NCBI GenBank assembly: GCA_036426205.1
Contig: CM071568.1
Span: 45,103,171 to 45,167,170, forward strand
From: Ascaphus truei
Lineage: Eukaryota > Chordata > Amphibia > Anura > Ascaphidae
DNA: 64,000 nt
Direction of reading: 5' to 3'
The stretch's first letter is position 1, and each line of letters starts with the position of its first letter. Made by a program: the position numbers and the translations under genes. Below are positions 32,641-42,330 of the stretch, in pieces. The notes beneath the pieces are model-generated. The model saw nothing but the letters and a program-made list of their open reading frames with translations. It ran no database searches and was not told the DNA's origin.

Positions 32641-32990
32641 CTCTCCACCTCTCCTGTGTCTGGTTCACACTCTGTTTCTGGATTCTTATTTACCCTATAT
32701 CTTAACTGCCCTATACTACACACAAAAAACCTATATGCTTTCTTCTAGATCTGACTCAAGCTTCACACAGAGACAGGTAGGGAACCCCCCCTAACCCAGA
32801 AGCACAGGTAGGGAACACCTACATTGCGGGAATGAGGGTACCTGGACATTGAGGGAACTGCGGTCAGGTAAGATCCCAGGTGAGATTGCTTGCTTTAGAT
32901 ATTGTGGAGGCGGGGACGCGTCCAGACACTGGTTAAGAGGTTCAGGAAACTAGTCATTCACACCGGGCTTTTATTTCTAGATCGACTTTA

Positions 32991-32993
<3 letters not shown>

Positions 32994-33060
<67 letters not shown>

Positions 33061-33237
33061 AACAAGGACTAATTGTAGTATAATGTAATACAATAAAGAC
33101 ATTTATGTCAAAAACGAATGTTGTTCTGGCTAGGAATTTATTAAATGTATTTTATTTATATATTTTATTTTAAAGCGGGGTTGGGGGCGGGACTAGGGTT
33201 GGGGGCGGGACTAGGGGCGGGGTTGGGGGCGGGACTA
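32994..33237 (+). repeat. CA microsatellite and G-rich short array at the hAT right side
   Basis: An almost pure CA run lies at 32994-33058. About 120 bases later 'gttgggggcgggactagg' is repeated three to four times (33179-33238), followed directly by the subterminal 'ggcgagtagattttt' pair. Confidence 0.85.
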
Positions 33238-33308
33238 GGTGGCGAGTAGATTTTTTGGTTGGGCGAGTAGATTTTTGGGTGATTTGTCGAACACTGGCTA
33301 TAAGTATA

Positions 33309-33534
33309 CAGGCAGTCCTCGATTATCCAACGGAATCCGTTCTGGAAGTAGCGTTGGATAGTGAAACCGGTGTAAAGTGAGTCCCATGTTAATCAGTGGC
33401 GGTGAGCATTGGATAACGCATTCAGGCGTCGGATAACGCATTCCAGCGTCGAAAACGGCCCATAGGGTTGGATTGTAAAGCATTGGATATGCCATTCGTT
33501 GTAAAGTGAAACGTTGGATAGCGAGGACTACCTG
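33309..33534. mobile_element. Tigger/pogo-like MITE (226 bp)
   Basis: The ends are CAGGCAGTCCTCGATTATCC and, reversed, CAGGTAGTCCTCGCTATCC, with TA on each side (33307-33308 and 33535-33536). CAGGnAGTCCTCG termini and a TA target fit Tc1/mariner-pogo (Tigger) elements. The interior repeats 'ggataacgcatt' and 'gtaaagtgaaa'. It lies four bases after the target duplication of the hAT element. Confidence 0.75.
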
Positions 33535-34764
33535 TATGTGCATGTATTAAGAAAGCTTGTTTTATACTTCTTGGTGTTGATGGAAATTCCACTTTGGCAC
33601 CATGAAGTGAGTGGGGCAATAGGGAGGAAGTGGATATACTACATAGACATTTGCATAACCGTAACCACTGTAGTGTGTGCAAACTATTTTCTTCCCTTTT
33701 GAGAAGTCAGCAGAGAAGCATTACTTTTTCCTTTGAATTTGAAGGGAATTGCTTTTGTTGAACTGTGGGAGGTTTATTCTATATCTGCCGAAGCAGCCGA
33801 TCTGGCTGTTTTTGGTTTAAATTTCCCATCCGTTTTGGCTGATACAGGATAAGCCCGTAGGTATATTTTTGTGTTTCGGTCTTTCTGGTTCTGTGCATCT
33901 GTCCCTAAATGTCTGAGTTGCACACAGTAATGAATACATTAATTAATTTATTTATTAAATGTTTTACCAGGAAGTAATACATTGAGAGTTACCTCTTGTT
34001 TTCAAGCATGTCCTGGGCATAGAGTTAAATGAAGGCAATGCAAAAAAACACATTGCAATAATGGTACACCTTCGCGGACACATGGCCCAGCAATGCATTG
34101 CCTCGATAAGCAACGGGGTTAACAAATGCAGTTCCTTCCAAAATTAACTTAATATATAATAAAGTGACATATTACAAGTACAGCCCTAGTATTTTCCTCT
34201 CTACCAAAGGCTCCAAAAATCTACTGAGTTATGAACAATTTTAGTTGTAAGGATTACAATTGCTCATATGTTTGTATGCGCGTGTGTATAAGAACGTGTG
34301 TGTATGGAGGAGGGTTCAGAGGTGACCCTAAACATTAGGAATGGAGCATTATACATGCAAATTTATGCAAAAACATAGAATTTACAAATATTAGAAAAAA
34401 AAAGGAAAACTAAGTGTAGTGTCTGTATGGAATTATAGCAATGGTTAAAGTGGTTAAGAAGAGTAGTGATGCATCCAGTTCCTGCCATTACCCTACTGGG
34501 ACTACCGGTTTACATTTTTACTAAAAGAGTGAACAAACTAATTACACAAATAATAATAGTGGCTAGATATGTCTTGGCATCCAAGTGGTGGACCATTAAT
34601 CTTGTATACAATAACGTTTGGCATCTGGCCTCTATGGAACAATTAACAAGTGTCCTAAAAGAGGACTCCTATAGGGAAAATGCTGCACACCACATAAAAA
34701 TAATATAAAGATACAACTACCGGTGCTCCTGGTTCAGGATTCTCTGTGATGATCAAGCTTACAA
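33535..34764. other. no gene; LINE tail at about 33945-34040
   Basis: 33945-34040 (tttattaaatgttttaccag, then 'cattgagagttacctcttgt') is the complement of the L2/CR1-like LINE 3' end, so the fragment is on the minus strand. The rest is AT-rich with chance ORFs (34466-34708). Confidence 0.5.
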
Positions 34765-34893
34765 TGGAAGGTATAAAGAACAGGGCTCCAAGGAATTTTC
34801 AAAACTAATTTATTGCCAACAAAATGACAATCATTTTGTTGGCAATAAATTAGTTTTGAAAATTCCGTGGAGCCCTATTCTTTATACCTTCCA
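34765..34893. repeat. near-perfect palindrome, 63-bp arms, 3-base spacer
   Basis: TGGAAGGTATAAAGAA... (34765-34827) is followed after 'caa' by its complement (34831-34893), with only two mismatches that I can see (c/t and a/c). Such a structure extrudes easily as a cruciform; it parallels the palindrome at 26010-26328. Confidence 0.85.
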
Positions 34894-35704
34894 CAAAAAG
34901 AGGACTCCAGCAAATTTATACTGGCTGGGCTAAAATTGGATTTCATGATATGGTTTAGTCTGCAGACTTCACTTAATGAGTCCGGGGTTTCTAGTTTGTT
35001 AGACTCTCGCACCAATCTGTTTCCTGGTCTTTTGAGAAGTATTAATGTAAACTGCTGATGCGTCTTTTTGACAGTGCAAAGTATGCGAGAAATGACTGTG
35101 ACTGGTATTACCCTACTCTATCTTTATTTCTTTACCCTTTTTTTAAATGAAAAATTATTAAGAAGTAAGCCTAAAAAAACAGTAGTGATATGGGGAACGC
35201 ATTATATATATAATTTCCTAAATTGGGGAATTTTTTTACACAAATATGAGACACAAAAGTGACGCACAGAGGCGCAGAGTTTGATACATCTCATTCCAAT
35301 CTTTGCATCATGTATAACTCATTCCTAACTCCTCCTTTTGTCACCCCTCAAATCGCAAGCAGACTCACAGAGCACACAATTTGGAGCAAAGACATTGGAG
35401 CATACATTGACGCAAAGAGAAGCAAGCATCAATTTTGCTTCAGATTTGCCTTGATACATCATCTCAATCTGTCAAAGTCTGAGCTGCTCATAATCTCATC
35501 TAAATAAAGACCCAGTGTACCTTTTTCCATCAATCACTAATTAACACTACCTTTATCCAGTGTCCCAGGCCTATTGTTTAGGCGTTGTATTTGATTCTCC
35601 TCTTTCCATCTCCCATCACCTTAATGCTATTGCTAAATCTTCCACTTCATTCTCTATAGCATTACTAAAATATGCTCTTTTATTCTGTTTCTCTACTACT
35701 AAAA
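34894..35704. other. no supported gene
   Basis: AT-rich. Around 35330-35700 phrases such as 'ctgtcaaagtctgagctgctcataatctc' and 'ccaggcctattgtttaggcgttgt' on the plus strand read like a decayed LINE reverse-transcriptase end (ORFs 35259-35507 and 35560-35700: 'HHLNLSKSELLIIS', 'CLGVVFDSPLSISHHLNAIA'), which is the region just after the catalytic YADD box in CR1/L2-type LINEs. Fragment only. Confidence 0.4.
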
Positions 35705-36105
35705 TGTTATGGGGGGGGGCATGGGGGAATCAGGGAGTGACACAATGGGGGCAGCGCGGGGTGACACATAAGGGGGGAACACAGGATGACAAATCAGGGA
35801 CTCAAGGGATGGCACATGAAGGGGAGCAGGGTGTGACACATGGGGGAGCAGGGTGTGACACATGGGGGGAGCAAGGGGTAATACATGGGAAGGAGCAGGA
35901 GGAGATACATGGGGGAGCACACGTGGGGGATCAGGAGGCAAAACATGGGGGAAGCATGGGGTGACACATAGGGAGGGAATAGAGGGTTACACATGGGGAG
36001 AGCAGGGGGTAACACATGGGGGGTGCGCATGAGTTAACACATAGGGGGGAAGAGGGGGACCAGGGGATGAGAACATGGGGGGAGCAGAGGATGACCCATA
36101 GATGG
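35705..36105 (+). repeat. minisatellite with 'gtgacacatgggggagcag' unit
   Basis: About 15 degenerate copies of a 22-30 base unit (gggggagcagggtgtgacac atg). The ORFs on both strands over it (35560-35964, 35699-36030) simply read the repeat. Confidence 0.8.
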
Positions 36106-36642
36106 GTTTACATCACTGGAAGGTCAAGTTGAAGGTGGAGGCGAGGAAGAGAGCATGCAGAAATTAGACAGGGTCCAGGATTGGAGAGGCATCCCAAGAA
36201 GCAAGCATGAGAAGCATGGAAAAGAGTATGTGAGGAAAATGTGTAGGTGTATTGTAGGGTGTATTACTAAGTGGTATATGAGGGCATAGATATGATAGGA
36301 GTTCATGTGAACTGAGAAGTGGTGGAGGGGGAGAGATGGATATATATGAATGGAGTTAGAGGAATAATGAGGATGGTAGAAAGAAAAGTGCAGTTTGGAC
36401 TGGAGTGAGTTAAGAACAAACAGAAAGAATAGTAGAAGAGGCCTGGCAGTGGCAGTAGTGCTAGGTTAGTGTTGAGAGAGGTGAGAACAGGGCAGTACAA
36501 AACTTTAAGGATAAGTAAAAAGAACAGGATGTGAGTTTAAAACAGTAATTTAATATTTTAATGCATTTAAAATGGCTGCGGTGTAGACAGAATCAAATAT
36601 TTTTTCATAATATGCTAATTCTAAGATGAGTAATAGATCATA
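36106..36642. other. no supported gene
   Basis: Purine-rich plus strand, with two hydrophobic minus ORFs (36124-36306, 36303-36500) that lack any domain. Confidence 0.3.
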
Positions 36643-36737
36643 CTAGCTGAGAGACCCGGCGTTGCCCGTGAGTAAAATTTCCCGCTCCCTTCTCTCCCCC
36701 TCTTTCTCCGTTCTCCCCCCCCCCCAAGAGGGATGGA

Positions 36738-37125
36738 CAGGACGTGGACAGGAGGGGGAGGGGGGACAGTGGGACAGGAGGGGGGGGGGCAGTGGAGCAG
36801 TGGATAGGAGGGGGGGGGGGGACAGTTGAACAGGGGGCGGACAGTGGGCAGGGAGGGGGGGGGACAGTGGGCCGGAGGGGGGGGGGGGGACAGTGGACAG
36901 GAGGGGGGGGACAGTGGACAGGAGGGGGCAGGGGCAGGGAGGGGGGGGGACAGGAGGGGGGGACAGTGGACAGGAGGGGGGGGACAGTGGACAGGAGGGG
37001 GGACAGTGGACAGGAGGGGGGGGGGACAGTGGACAGGAGGGGGGGGGCAGTGGGGGACAGTGGACAGGAGGGGGGGGACAGTGGACAGGAGGGGGGGGAC
37101 AGTGACGGGGGGGGACAGGGACAGG
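36738..37125 (+). repeat. minisatellite, 'gacagtggacagga(g)n' unit
   Basis: About 18 units of 18-24 bases differing mainly in G-run length. The plus strand has many G runs of four or more and could form G-quadruplexes. Confidence 0.85.
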
Positions 37126-37207
37126 AGGGGTGAGTCAGTGGAGGAGGGGGGGACACAGTGTCACACACACACACAGTATCACACACACACACTGTCAGAC
37201 ACACACA

Positions 37208-37430
37208 CACGTCTCAGTCCCGTGCGGCGCCCTTCTCGGGCGCAGGCCCCGCCCCCCCGCAGTCCAGTGCGGCACCTTTTCGGTGCAGGCCCCCGCCCCC
37301 ACGCCAGTCCCGTGCGGCGCCTTCTTAGGCGCAGGCCGCCCCCCCCCCGCAGTTCCGTGCGGCACCTTTCTCGGGCGCACAGGCCCCGCGCCCACCCCCC
37401 CCCCGCAGTTCCGTGCGGCGCCGCACCCTA
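37208..37430 (+). repeat. tandem array of about 57-bp GC-rich units
   Basis: Four full units and a partial one, each 'cagt(t)ccgtgcggcgcc' + 'ttctcgggcgcaggcc' + C-run. Each unit contains ggcgcc or ggcacc followed by a short complement, so units can fold. Confidence 0.8.
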
Positions 37431-37954
37431 TGGGTGAGGGGGTGGTGTGGTACGGGTGAGGGGGAGCTGTGTGGTACGGGTGAGGGGGGGTGGGCTGGGG
37501 GGGTGGGCTGCCCCCTCCCGGCCGTCCGTTCCGCCGCTTGGTCCCGGCCGGTTGCGGCGGGAGGCACCGGGGTGAGGGAGGGGAGGCGGGAGGTAGTGTG
37601 TGTGGTGCTGTGTGGAGGGGAGGCTGGAGGCGCAGGGGTTTGAGGCGGCGGTTTGGGCAGGAGGTGGTGTGTGTGCATGTGTGTGTGCCAGTTGGGTGAG
37701 GCGGCAGTTGTGTGACATCATAGAGCCACCAATCGGATTGGCCAGAGGCTGGACCAATCAGATTCACCACATGTCGTTTCAACCCAATCTGATTGGCCAG
37801 ATGTCATTTCAACCCCACAACTTTCGAATTTATATATTAAGATGATTTACTTTGTGTAATCACTTCCTGTACAACCTCAATAAAGTCCATTGTTTTGTAT
37901 TCACTGTAAAAGTCTGTTTGCTTTCTAGGCTGGGCAAAATACAGGGTGTGTTGC

Positions 37955-38545
37955 AGCCAATTAGTGAATATCTTCGTAAAAACTGTGTAAATTACAAGTA
38001 TACTGGTCTATAGTACTTGTGGTGCTTTTTGTCTCTTTTCTTATGGATGAGGATAACTAAGCCATTGCTTCCTTGTTCTGGAATTGCCCTGTTCTTCCAG
38101 CAACATGTAATGAGCTGTGCAAGGCTTTTCTCTACTTTCTTCAAAATTTCAGTAGGCATTCAATCTTCAGCTGGGACCTTTCCATTCTTCGTGGATTTTA
38201 TTGCTTTTGCTACATATTCTGGAAGGACACATGGTTCATCAGTGATGATTTCTTCTCACTTCACCTTTTTGATTTTGGTATTTTGGTACAATTTATTGTA
38301 GAAATCTTCAACTCGCTTTATTGTTGAGCCGCCGTCTTGTTTGAGTGGGATGATTTGCGTCTTCCCAAACAAAAGTTGCTGCGTCATCTTCTGTAAACTT
38401 CTCTTATCTTCAATAGTCTTCTTCACAATATAACAGTTACATTTTCGTATATCCTTAGTTATACTATTTTTGATAATTTTGCGCAGCTCTCTATATTACA
38501 TTTCTTTTCTTGCGTCTAGAGATTGCTTATACTGGAACCACAGGG
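37955..38545 (-). pseudogene. RTE-type LINE reverse transcriptase fragment
   Basis: Read on the minus strand: 'QIIPLKQDGG', 'VEDFYNKLYQ', 'KSTKNGKVPAED', 'TEILKKVEKSLAQLITCCW', 'AIPEQ', 'LVILIHKKRDKKHHKYYRPV'. This is the N-terminal half of the RTE reverse transcriptase (NGKAPG.D...IPE.W....I..IHKKGDK..., then YRPISL). There are in-frame stops and no catalytic YADD segment, so it is a truncated, dead copy. Confidence 0.7.
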
Positions 38546-39267
38546 TCAAATGTAGGATATGAATGAGGCCAGATAGCTCAACTCATCCCCTTTTGAAAGC
38601 ACACCAAGTCCTTTATATTTTCTTTAACTTTATTGGGGAAGTCACAGAAACAAAAGGTGCTTGCAGATGGTATTGTGTTGTGAGTGCTTCTCTAGGTGAA
38701 GGTGCTTTGTTATGGGGGGAAGGTAAAAACGGATTGCCTTGCAAGGAAGTGGATAGCAGAAGAAATACTCACTCAGACTGCTAGGATGGAAAAGGAAGTA
38801 AGGGATTCCTGGGAGACAGGAATAGTCTCAGGACCAAACTAACTTGTCAGCAAAGACAGGGAGTGGTGGATTAACCCAATCTCAGCTGGGAGAATTTGTA
38901 GGTTGCCAGGGCAACCAGCTACAGGCTGTGTGGAGAGTGGAATGTGTAACAATAATGTATCAGTTACACAGGCACTGTTTGTTTTCAGAGCAGAGAAGCA
39001 TGGAAATTAAATAAGAAGCTGACAGTCAGAGAGCTGCAAAGGGGGTAACAGAAATAAACAATCCTGTTCCAGGACACTCTCGTCTGGTATCTGTAGATAC
39101 CACTATATCTAAATTATGTGGAACATATGTAAATACACAACATTGCAAAAAGTCCATGTCCACATAACAATGTGATACTGGCAGGTACCACTGGCTCCAA
39201 GGTCCCCTTTGGCAAGGGATGCCAGGTGGATGCACTGTTCAGGCTAGCTGAATGCTCCACAATGTCT
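38546..39267. other. no gene; possible downstream part of the BEL element
   Basis: It lies past the end of the minus-strand BEL pol remnant and would be the position of its 3' LTR, but no TG...CA ends or matching partner LTR could be found. No ORF of interest. Confidence 0.3.
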
Positions 39268-40242
39268 TTAAGAGTCCATAGAATGGATAGTCAGTCCTTC
39301 CTTGCTGGAGTCTGATTTGTACATTAGGAGGATAGTCTCTGTAATGGGCCTTATAAAGGTTTTCACAGTTCCTTGTTTAGTGACTCTTACTTCGACCTTG
39401 CGGACCCTTTCATCTGCGCTTGGGATGGATTTAATGATAAGACCCATGGACCACTCGTTTCGAGCCACCTGTTTATCCTTTAACAGAACAATGTCTCCTT
39501 CTTGGATGTCTTGTTTGACATCTTGCCATTTATGGCGTTCCTGAAGTGTTACGAGATACTCGCGCCTCCAGTGGTCCCAAAATGTGTTAGCGTGGCACTG
39601 CACCTGCCTCCACTGGCGTTTATACATGTCTTTTGAGTTAAAGTCTCCGACTGGGGTAGGGATGTCACCTACCTTTTGTGTAAGGAGCATTGCTGGAGTC
39701 AGAATACTTGGCGATTCTGGGTCTGTAGATACTGGGACCAAAGGCCATGCACTGACCATTGCTGACACTTCGGCCATAAATGTGGTTAGCACTTCATGGG
39801 TTAGTTTAGCCAAATTAGTTTTTAACATCATAGAATCCAAAATACGTTGAGCTACTCCAATCATGCGTTCCCAAGCTCCGCCCATGTGAGAAGAATGAGG
39901 AAAGTTGAATATCCACGTACATTCTTGGTCACGCAAGTATTTCTGGATGCTGTTGTCTTCACCATCTTTAATGTTTATTTGTAATTCCTTGCATGCTCCA
40001 ACGAAATTAGTTCAGCATTCGGAACGTATTTGTTTGGCTGGTTCTCTGATTGCAAAGAATCTTCTGAGGGCGTTTATGAAACTTGATGCGTCCATAGATT
40101 CTATGACCTCAAAGTGTATGGCCCGTGTACTCATACAGGTGAAAAGCACCGCCCATCTCTTGCTGCCTGCTAGTCCACCCCTCATTATTCCTGAGATGAT
40201 GGTCCAAAAACATCAAGTCCTGTGCGAGTAAAGGGGGGTTCT
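39268..40242 (-). pseudogene. BEL/Pao retrotransposon integrase, C-terminal part
   Basis: A 222-codon open run (39268-39936) reads 'HMGGAWERMIGVAQRILDSM', 'LTHEVLTTFMAEV', 'SPSILTPAMLLTQK', 'DMYKRQWRQVQCHANTFWDH', 'YLVTLQERHKW', 'GDIVLLKDKQVARNEWSMGL', the pattern of the BEL/Pao integrase C-terminus (DUF5641-like). Upstream (39940-40235) the catalytic-core sequence continues in other frames: 'RAIHFEVIESMDASSFINAL' and 'FFAIREPAKQIRSEC', in which the expected catalytic Asp position reads Glu and a stop follows. The Gypsy element at 40243-45819 interrupts it; the upstream integrase part resumes at 45825. Frameshifts and stops make it nonfunctional. Confidence 0.8.
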
Positions 40243-40918
40243 TGTTAGGAATGTGAGCACACAGCGCCACAGGCGGAGCTCACGGCTCTCCCCTTACACT
40301 GCTCAGAACCTTCTGCTACAACCACGTAAGCCCCCTTCACCTGCATCACTTACATGGTAGGATGCTCCACGAGGTACTTCCTCCAAGCTCTACGCCGCAG
40401 CCGTCGGCGCGGAATCGCCCCTCCGCGCGCACACACGCACCCCACGTTGCTTCCACTCATGCGCACGTCGGACTTACAGCGCACACACAACAGCCCCCTC
40501 TCCTGGTTGGCTGTTCCCGCTTTATATACCCTCTCTGTTCTGTGCTTCCTCGCTCGTCATAGTTTTTGTATGGGTGATTCACAGTGCTTGTTCTTTGATT
40601 CTCTCGGTTTTGACGCGGCTTAGCAGACTTCCCCCTTTGGCTCTCGACTTCGGATTGTTCCTGTTTACGTACCTTCTAGCTCCCTACAACCACGGCTCTC
40701 ACCTCGATCCTTCCTTACTACTCCTACCCCTGATCTCGGCAACGACCATTGTTCTGGAAAAACCGGTACCGGCAAGTATTCACGCAATACTCCCCATCTG
40801 GCCTGGCACCATCTATACCACCACCCGGACACGTCCCTCGCTCTGTCGGTGTGTGTATTCATACCTGCCACCTCAGTTCTAGGGACAGGTCTGGTCTGCG
40901 GGCTACTCCGGCATAACA
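40243..40918 (+). repeat. 5' LTR of the Gypsy element
   Basis: 676 bp, TGTTAGGAATGTGAGCACAC to CTACTCCGGCATAACA. TATATA lies at 40523-40528 and the probable transcription start is near 40552. It has a CpG-rich segment (40347-40457) that is absent from the 3' LTR and lacks a segment found there. Confidence 0.9.
40523..40561 (+). promoter_or_regulatory. Gypsy LTR TATA box and predicted transcript start
   Basis: TATATA at 40523 is 29 bases before GCTCGTCATA (40552-40561), the normal TATA-to-start distance. GCTCGTCATA is the complement of the bases at 40920-40929 just after the LTR, which suggests that the RNA 5' end folds onto the primer-binding site. Confidence 0.5.
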
Positions 40919-40919
40919 T

Positions 40920-40929
40920 TATGACGAGC
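40920..40929 (+). other. candidate self-priming primer-binding site
   Basis: TATGACGAGC begins one base after the LTR, where the primer-binding site of an LTR retrotransposon lies. No tRNA-like complement was recognised; instead it is an exact 10-base complement of the predicted RNA 5' end (40552-40561). Self-priming of this kind is established for Tf1 and has been proposed for the related sushi group. The gag start codon (40921) overlaps it. Confidence 0.55.
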
Positions 40930-41800
40930 CCACAAGACGCAGACCAGGCCGAACTGAGGCAAGCAATCTCTACGCTGATACAGCAAAACCAGGCCATGGC
41001 CGATCAGATTGTGGCCCTAACATGCCAAATGGCCAAACTTTCGGCTCAAGTACCGGAAGCACCTATACCTCTTTCTCTTCCACAGGCTGTGGAACCAGTC
41101 AGACCCAGTCAGACCCAGCACTCTGGACGTGAAGATATCGCCTCCCAAGCCGTACACTGGCAACCCGCAGGAGTGCAGAGGTTTCCTTAACCAGTGCGAG
41201 GTTCAATTTTAAATGGCAAACCTTCACTACGACACCGGCCGGAAGAAGGTAGCCTACGTGTACAACCTCTACTGATGAGCAGCGCACTGGCATGGGCCTC
41301 GCCAGTCTGGGAGTTGCGCCCGGACCTGACACAAGACTACCTAGCCTTCAAGGGTGAGTTCCGACAAGTCTTTGATTCCCCTGCGTGCCGGGAGATGGCG
41401 TCTGTTTCCCTCCTTCAGATAACTCAGGTCACGAAGATCGGTGACACAGTATGCGGTGGAATTTCGCATGCTCGCCACCGAGACGAACTGGGGACAAGAG
41501 CCGCTCGTCTCCGTCTTCTGGCAAGGTGTCTCGGAGTCCATCAAGGACGAGCTTGCTCGGCAACCCAGGCCAGACCAACTGGAGGCGCTCATCGACTTGG
41601 CCATACGCATTGATCATCGCATCCAGGTACGACGTTCGGAGCATCAGCATGCCCGGCCACTAACCTTCCAAGCACCCTTCCCCAACTCCCCTCTGGTTAT
41701 GGGTGCAACAGATCCGGAATCCACTACGGCAACTCCGCTACGCCGGCGGACTCTGTTTCTACTGTGGATCTCCTGAGCATCTGGTCTGTGCATGCCCTTT
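40921..41800 (+). pseudogene. Gypsy gag (frameshifted)
   Basis: The gag of this element would form the particle and bind its RNA. Reading starts at ATG 40921 (MTSPQDADQAELRQAIS), with a heptad-like N-terminal helix ('STLIQQNQAMADQIVAL'). The frame breaks near 41190 and again before 41441, where the capsid C-terminal part continues ('QYAVEFRMLATETNWGQEPL', 'FWQGVSESIKDELA', 'ALIDLAIRIDHRI'). One zinc knuckle of CCHC form (CFYCGSPEHLVCAC, 41754-41795) follows in yet another frame. At least three frame changes mean no complete product. Upstream ATGs (40849 ORF) lie inside the LTR and share this frame, but the ATG next to the primer site fits the family. Confidence 0.8.
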
Positions 41801-42330
41801 GCGTCCGGGGAATGGGAATACTCAGTGAGTATGGAGGGGCTCTCACTGGGTGTTATCTCTTCTCGTCCCCTCTCCAAGGAGGCACTGCCTAAGAAACTTA
41901 CGATTCCTATTTTTCTCGCAGGCGCTGAGTTTCGCACATCTACTGCTGCCTTTATCAACTCTGGTGCCGGAGGAAACTTTGTAGACCTCGATTTCGCCAA
42001 ACAGAACCGCATACCATTGATGAAGAAGGCCCAACCTATCGCCTTGGTTGGGATTGACGGACGTTCGCTGTCTCCGGCCTTTATCTCGCTACAGACCGTA
42101 CCTCTCCTCCTATCTACTTACTCCCTGGTCCTTGACGCCATCAAGGCCCCAGGTACACCGGTAACCCTCAGCCTACCTTGGTTGCAGAAGAACAACCCTC
42201 CAATTGACTGGGTCTCACCAACCCCCATCACCTGGAAACCGAGGTCAGGGAAGTCTCCCAAACTCTTGGCTAACACAATGACTCAGGATTCCATTCTTCC
42301 CCCCATGTACCACCCTTTCCGTGAGGTCTT
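41801..42330 (+). pseudogene. Gypsy aspartic protease region (active site altered)
   Basis: Part of the open run 41792-42421. The retropepsin-like domain is recognised by 'KLTIPIFLAGAEFRTSTAAF' followed by the active-site loop, which reads I-N-S-G-A-G-G (41954-41974). The family has Asp at the position of this Asn (codon 41957-41959), so the enzyme would not cleave. Downstream hydrophobic strands and 'SLPWLQKNNPPIDW' (the usual linker to the reverse transcriptase) are present. It would normally release gag and pol products from the polyprotein. Confidence 0.75.

Larger units (their letters stand above)
30070..33296. mobile_element. large nonautonomous hAT-type element filled with simple repeats (3,227 bp)
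   Basis: The left end CAGTGTTCGACAA and the right end TTGTCGAACACTG are exact inverted copies, and GCTATAAG is perfectly duplicated on both sides (30062-30069 and 33297-33304). An 8-bp duplication with CAGTG ends indicates hAT. Subterminal 'ggcgagta' repeats lie near both ends (30126; 33241, 33262). No transposase is present. From left to right the interior holds a CpG/TATA-like promoter patch, a roughly 60-bp minisatellite, long TG-rich DNA, a 'cccacccagtcac' array, a CpG-rich patch, CT-rich DNA, a CA run and a G-rich array. All ORFs here (for example 30442-30948, 30841-31599, 31630-32748) come from these repeats. Confidence 0.85.
36643..37845 (-). mobile_element. nonautonomous Helitron carrying minisatellites (1,203 bp)
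   Basis: On the minus strand it begins TCATCTTAATATATAAATTC after an A (plus 37845) and ends in CACGGGCAACGCCGGG hairpin sequence, then TCTCTCAGCTAG before a T (plus 36643). 5' TC, a hairpin about 10 bases before CTAG and A/T insertion are the Helitron hallmarks. The interior holds two arrays (36738-37125 and 37208-37430) and a stretch with repeated CCAAT boxes (37728-37800). No Rep/helicase; every ORF here is repeat-derived. Confidence 0.75.

Noticed and set aside
30354..32748. Long ORFs (up to 372 codons) in the hAT element
   Set aside because: They read TG, CA and CT repeats as Val/Cys, His/Thr and Ser/Leu strings; both strands are open at once.
34466..34708. 80-codon ORF
   Set aside because: AT-rich chance frame without motif or conserved context.
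35705..36105. CRISPR-like array
   Set aside because: Units are degenerate and directly adjacent with no unique spacers, no cas genes, and the setting is a vertebrate genome; it is a minisatellite.
36638..37782. Overlapping ORFs on both strands at the minisatellites
   Set aside because: Repeat-driven low complexity within a Helitron; no domain.
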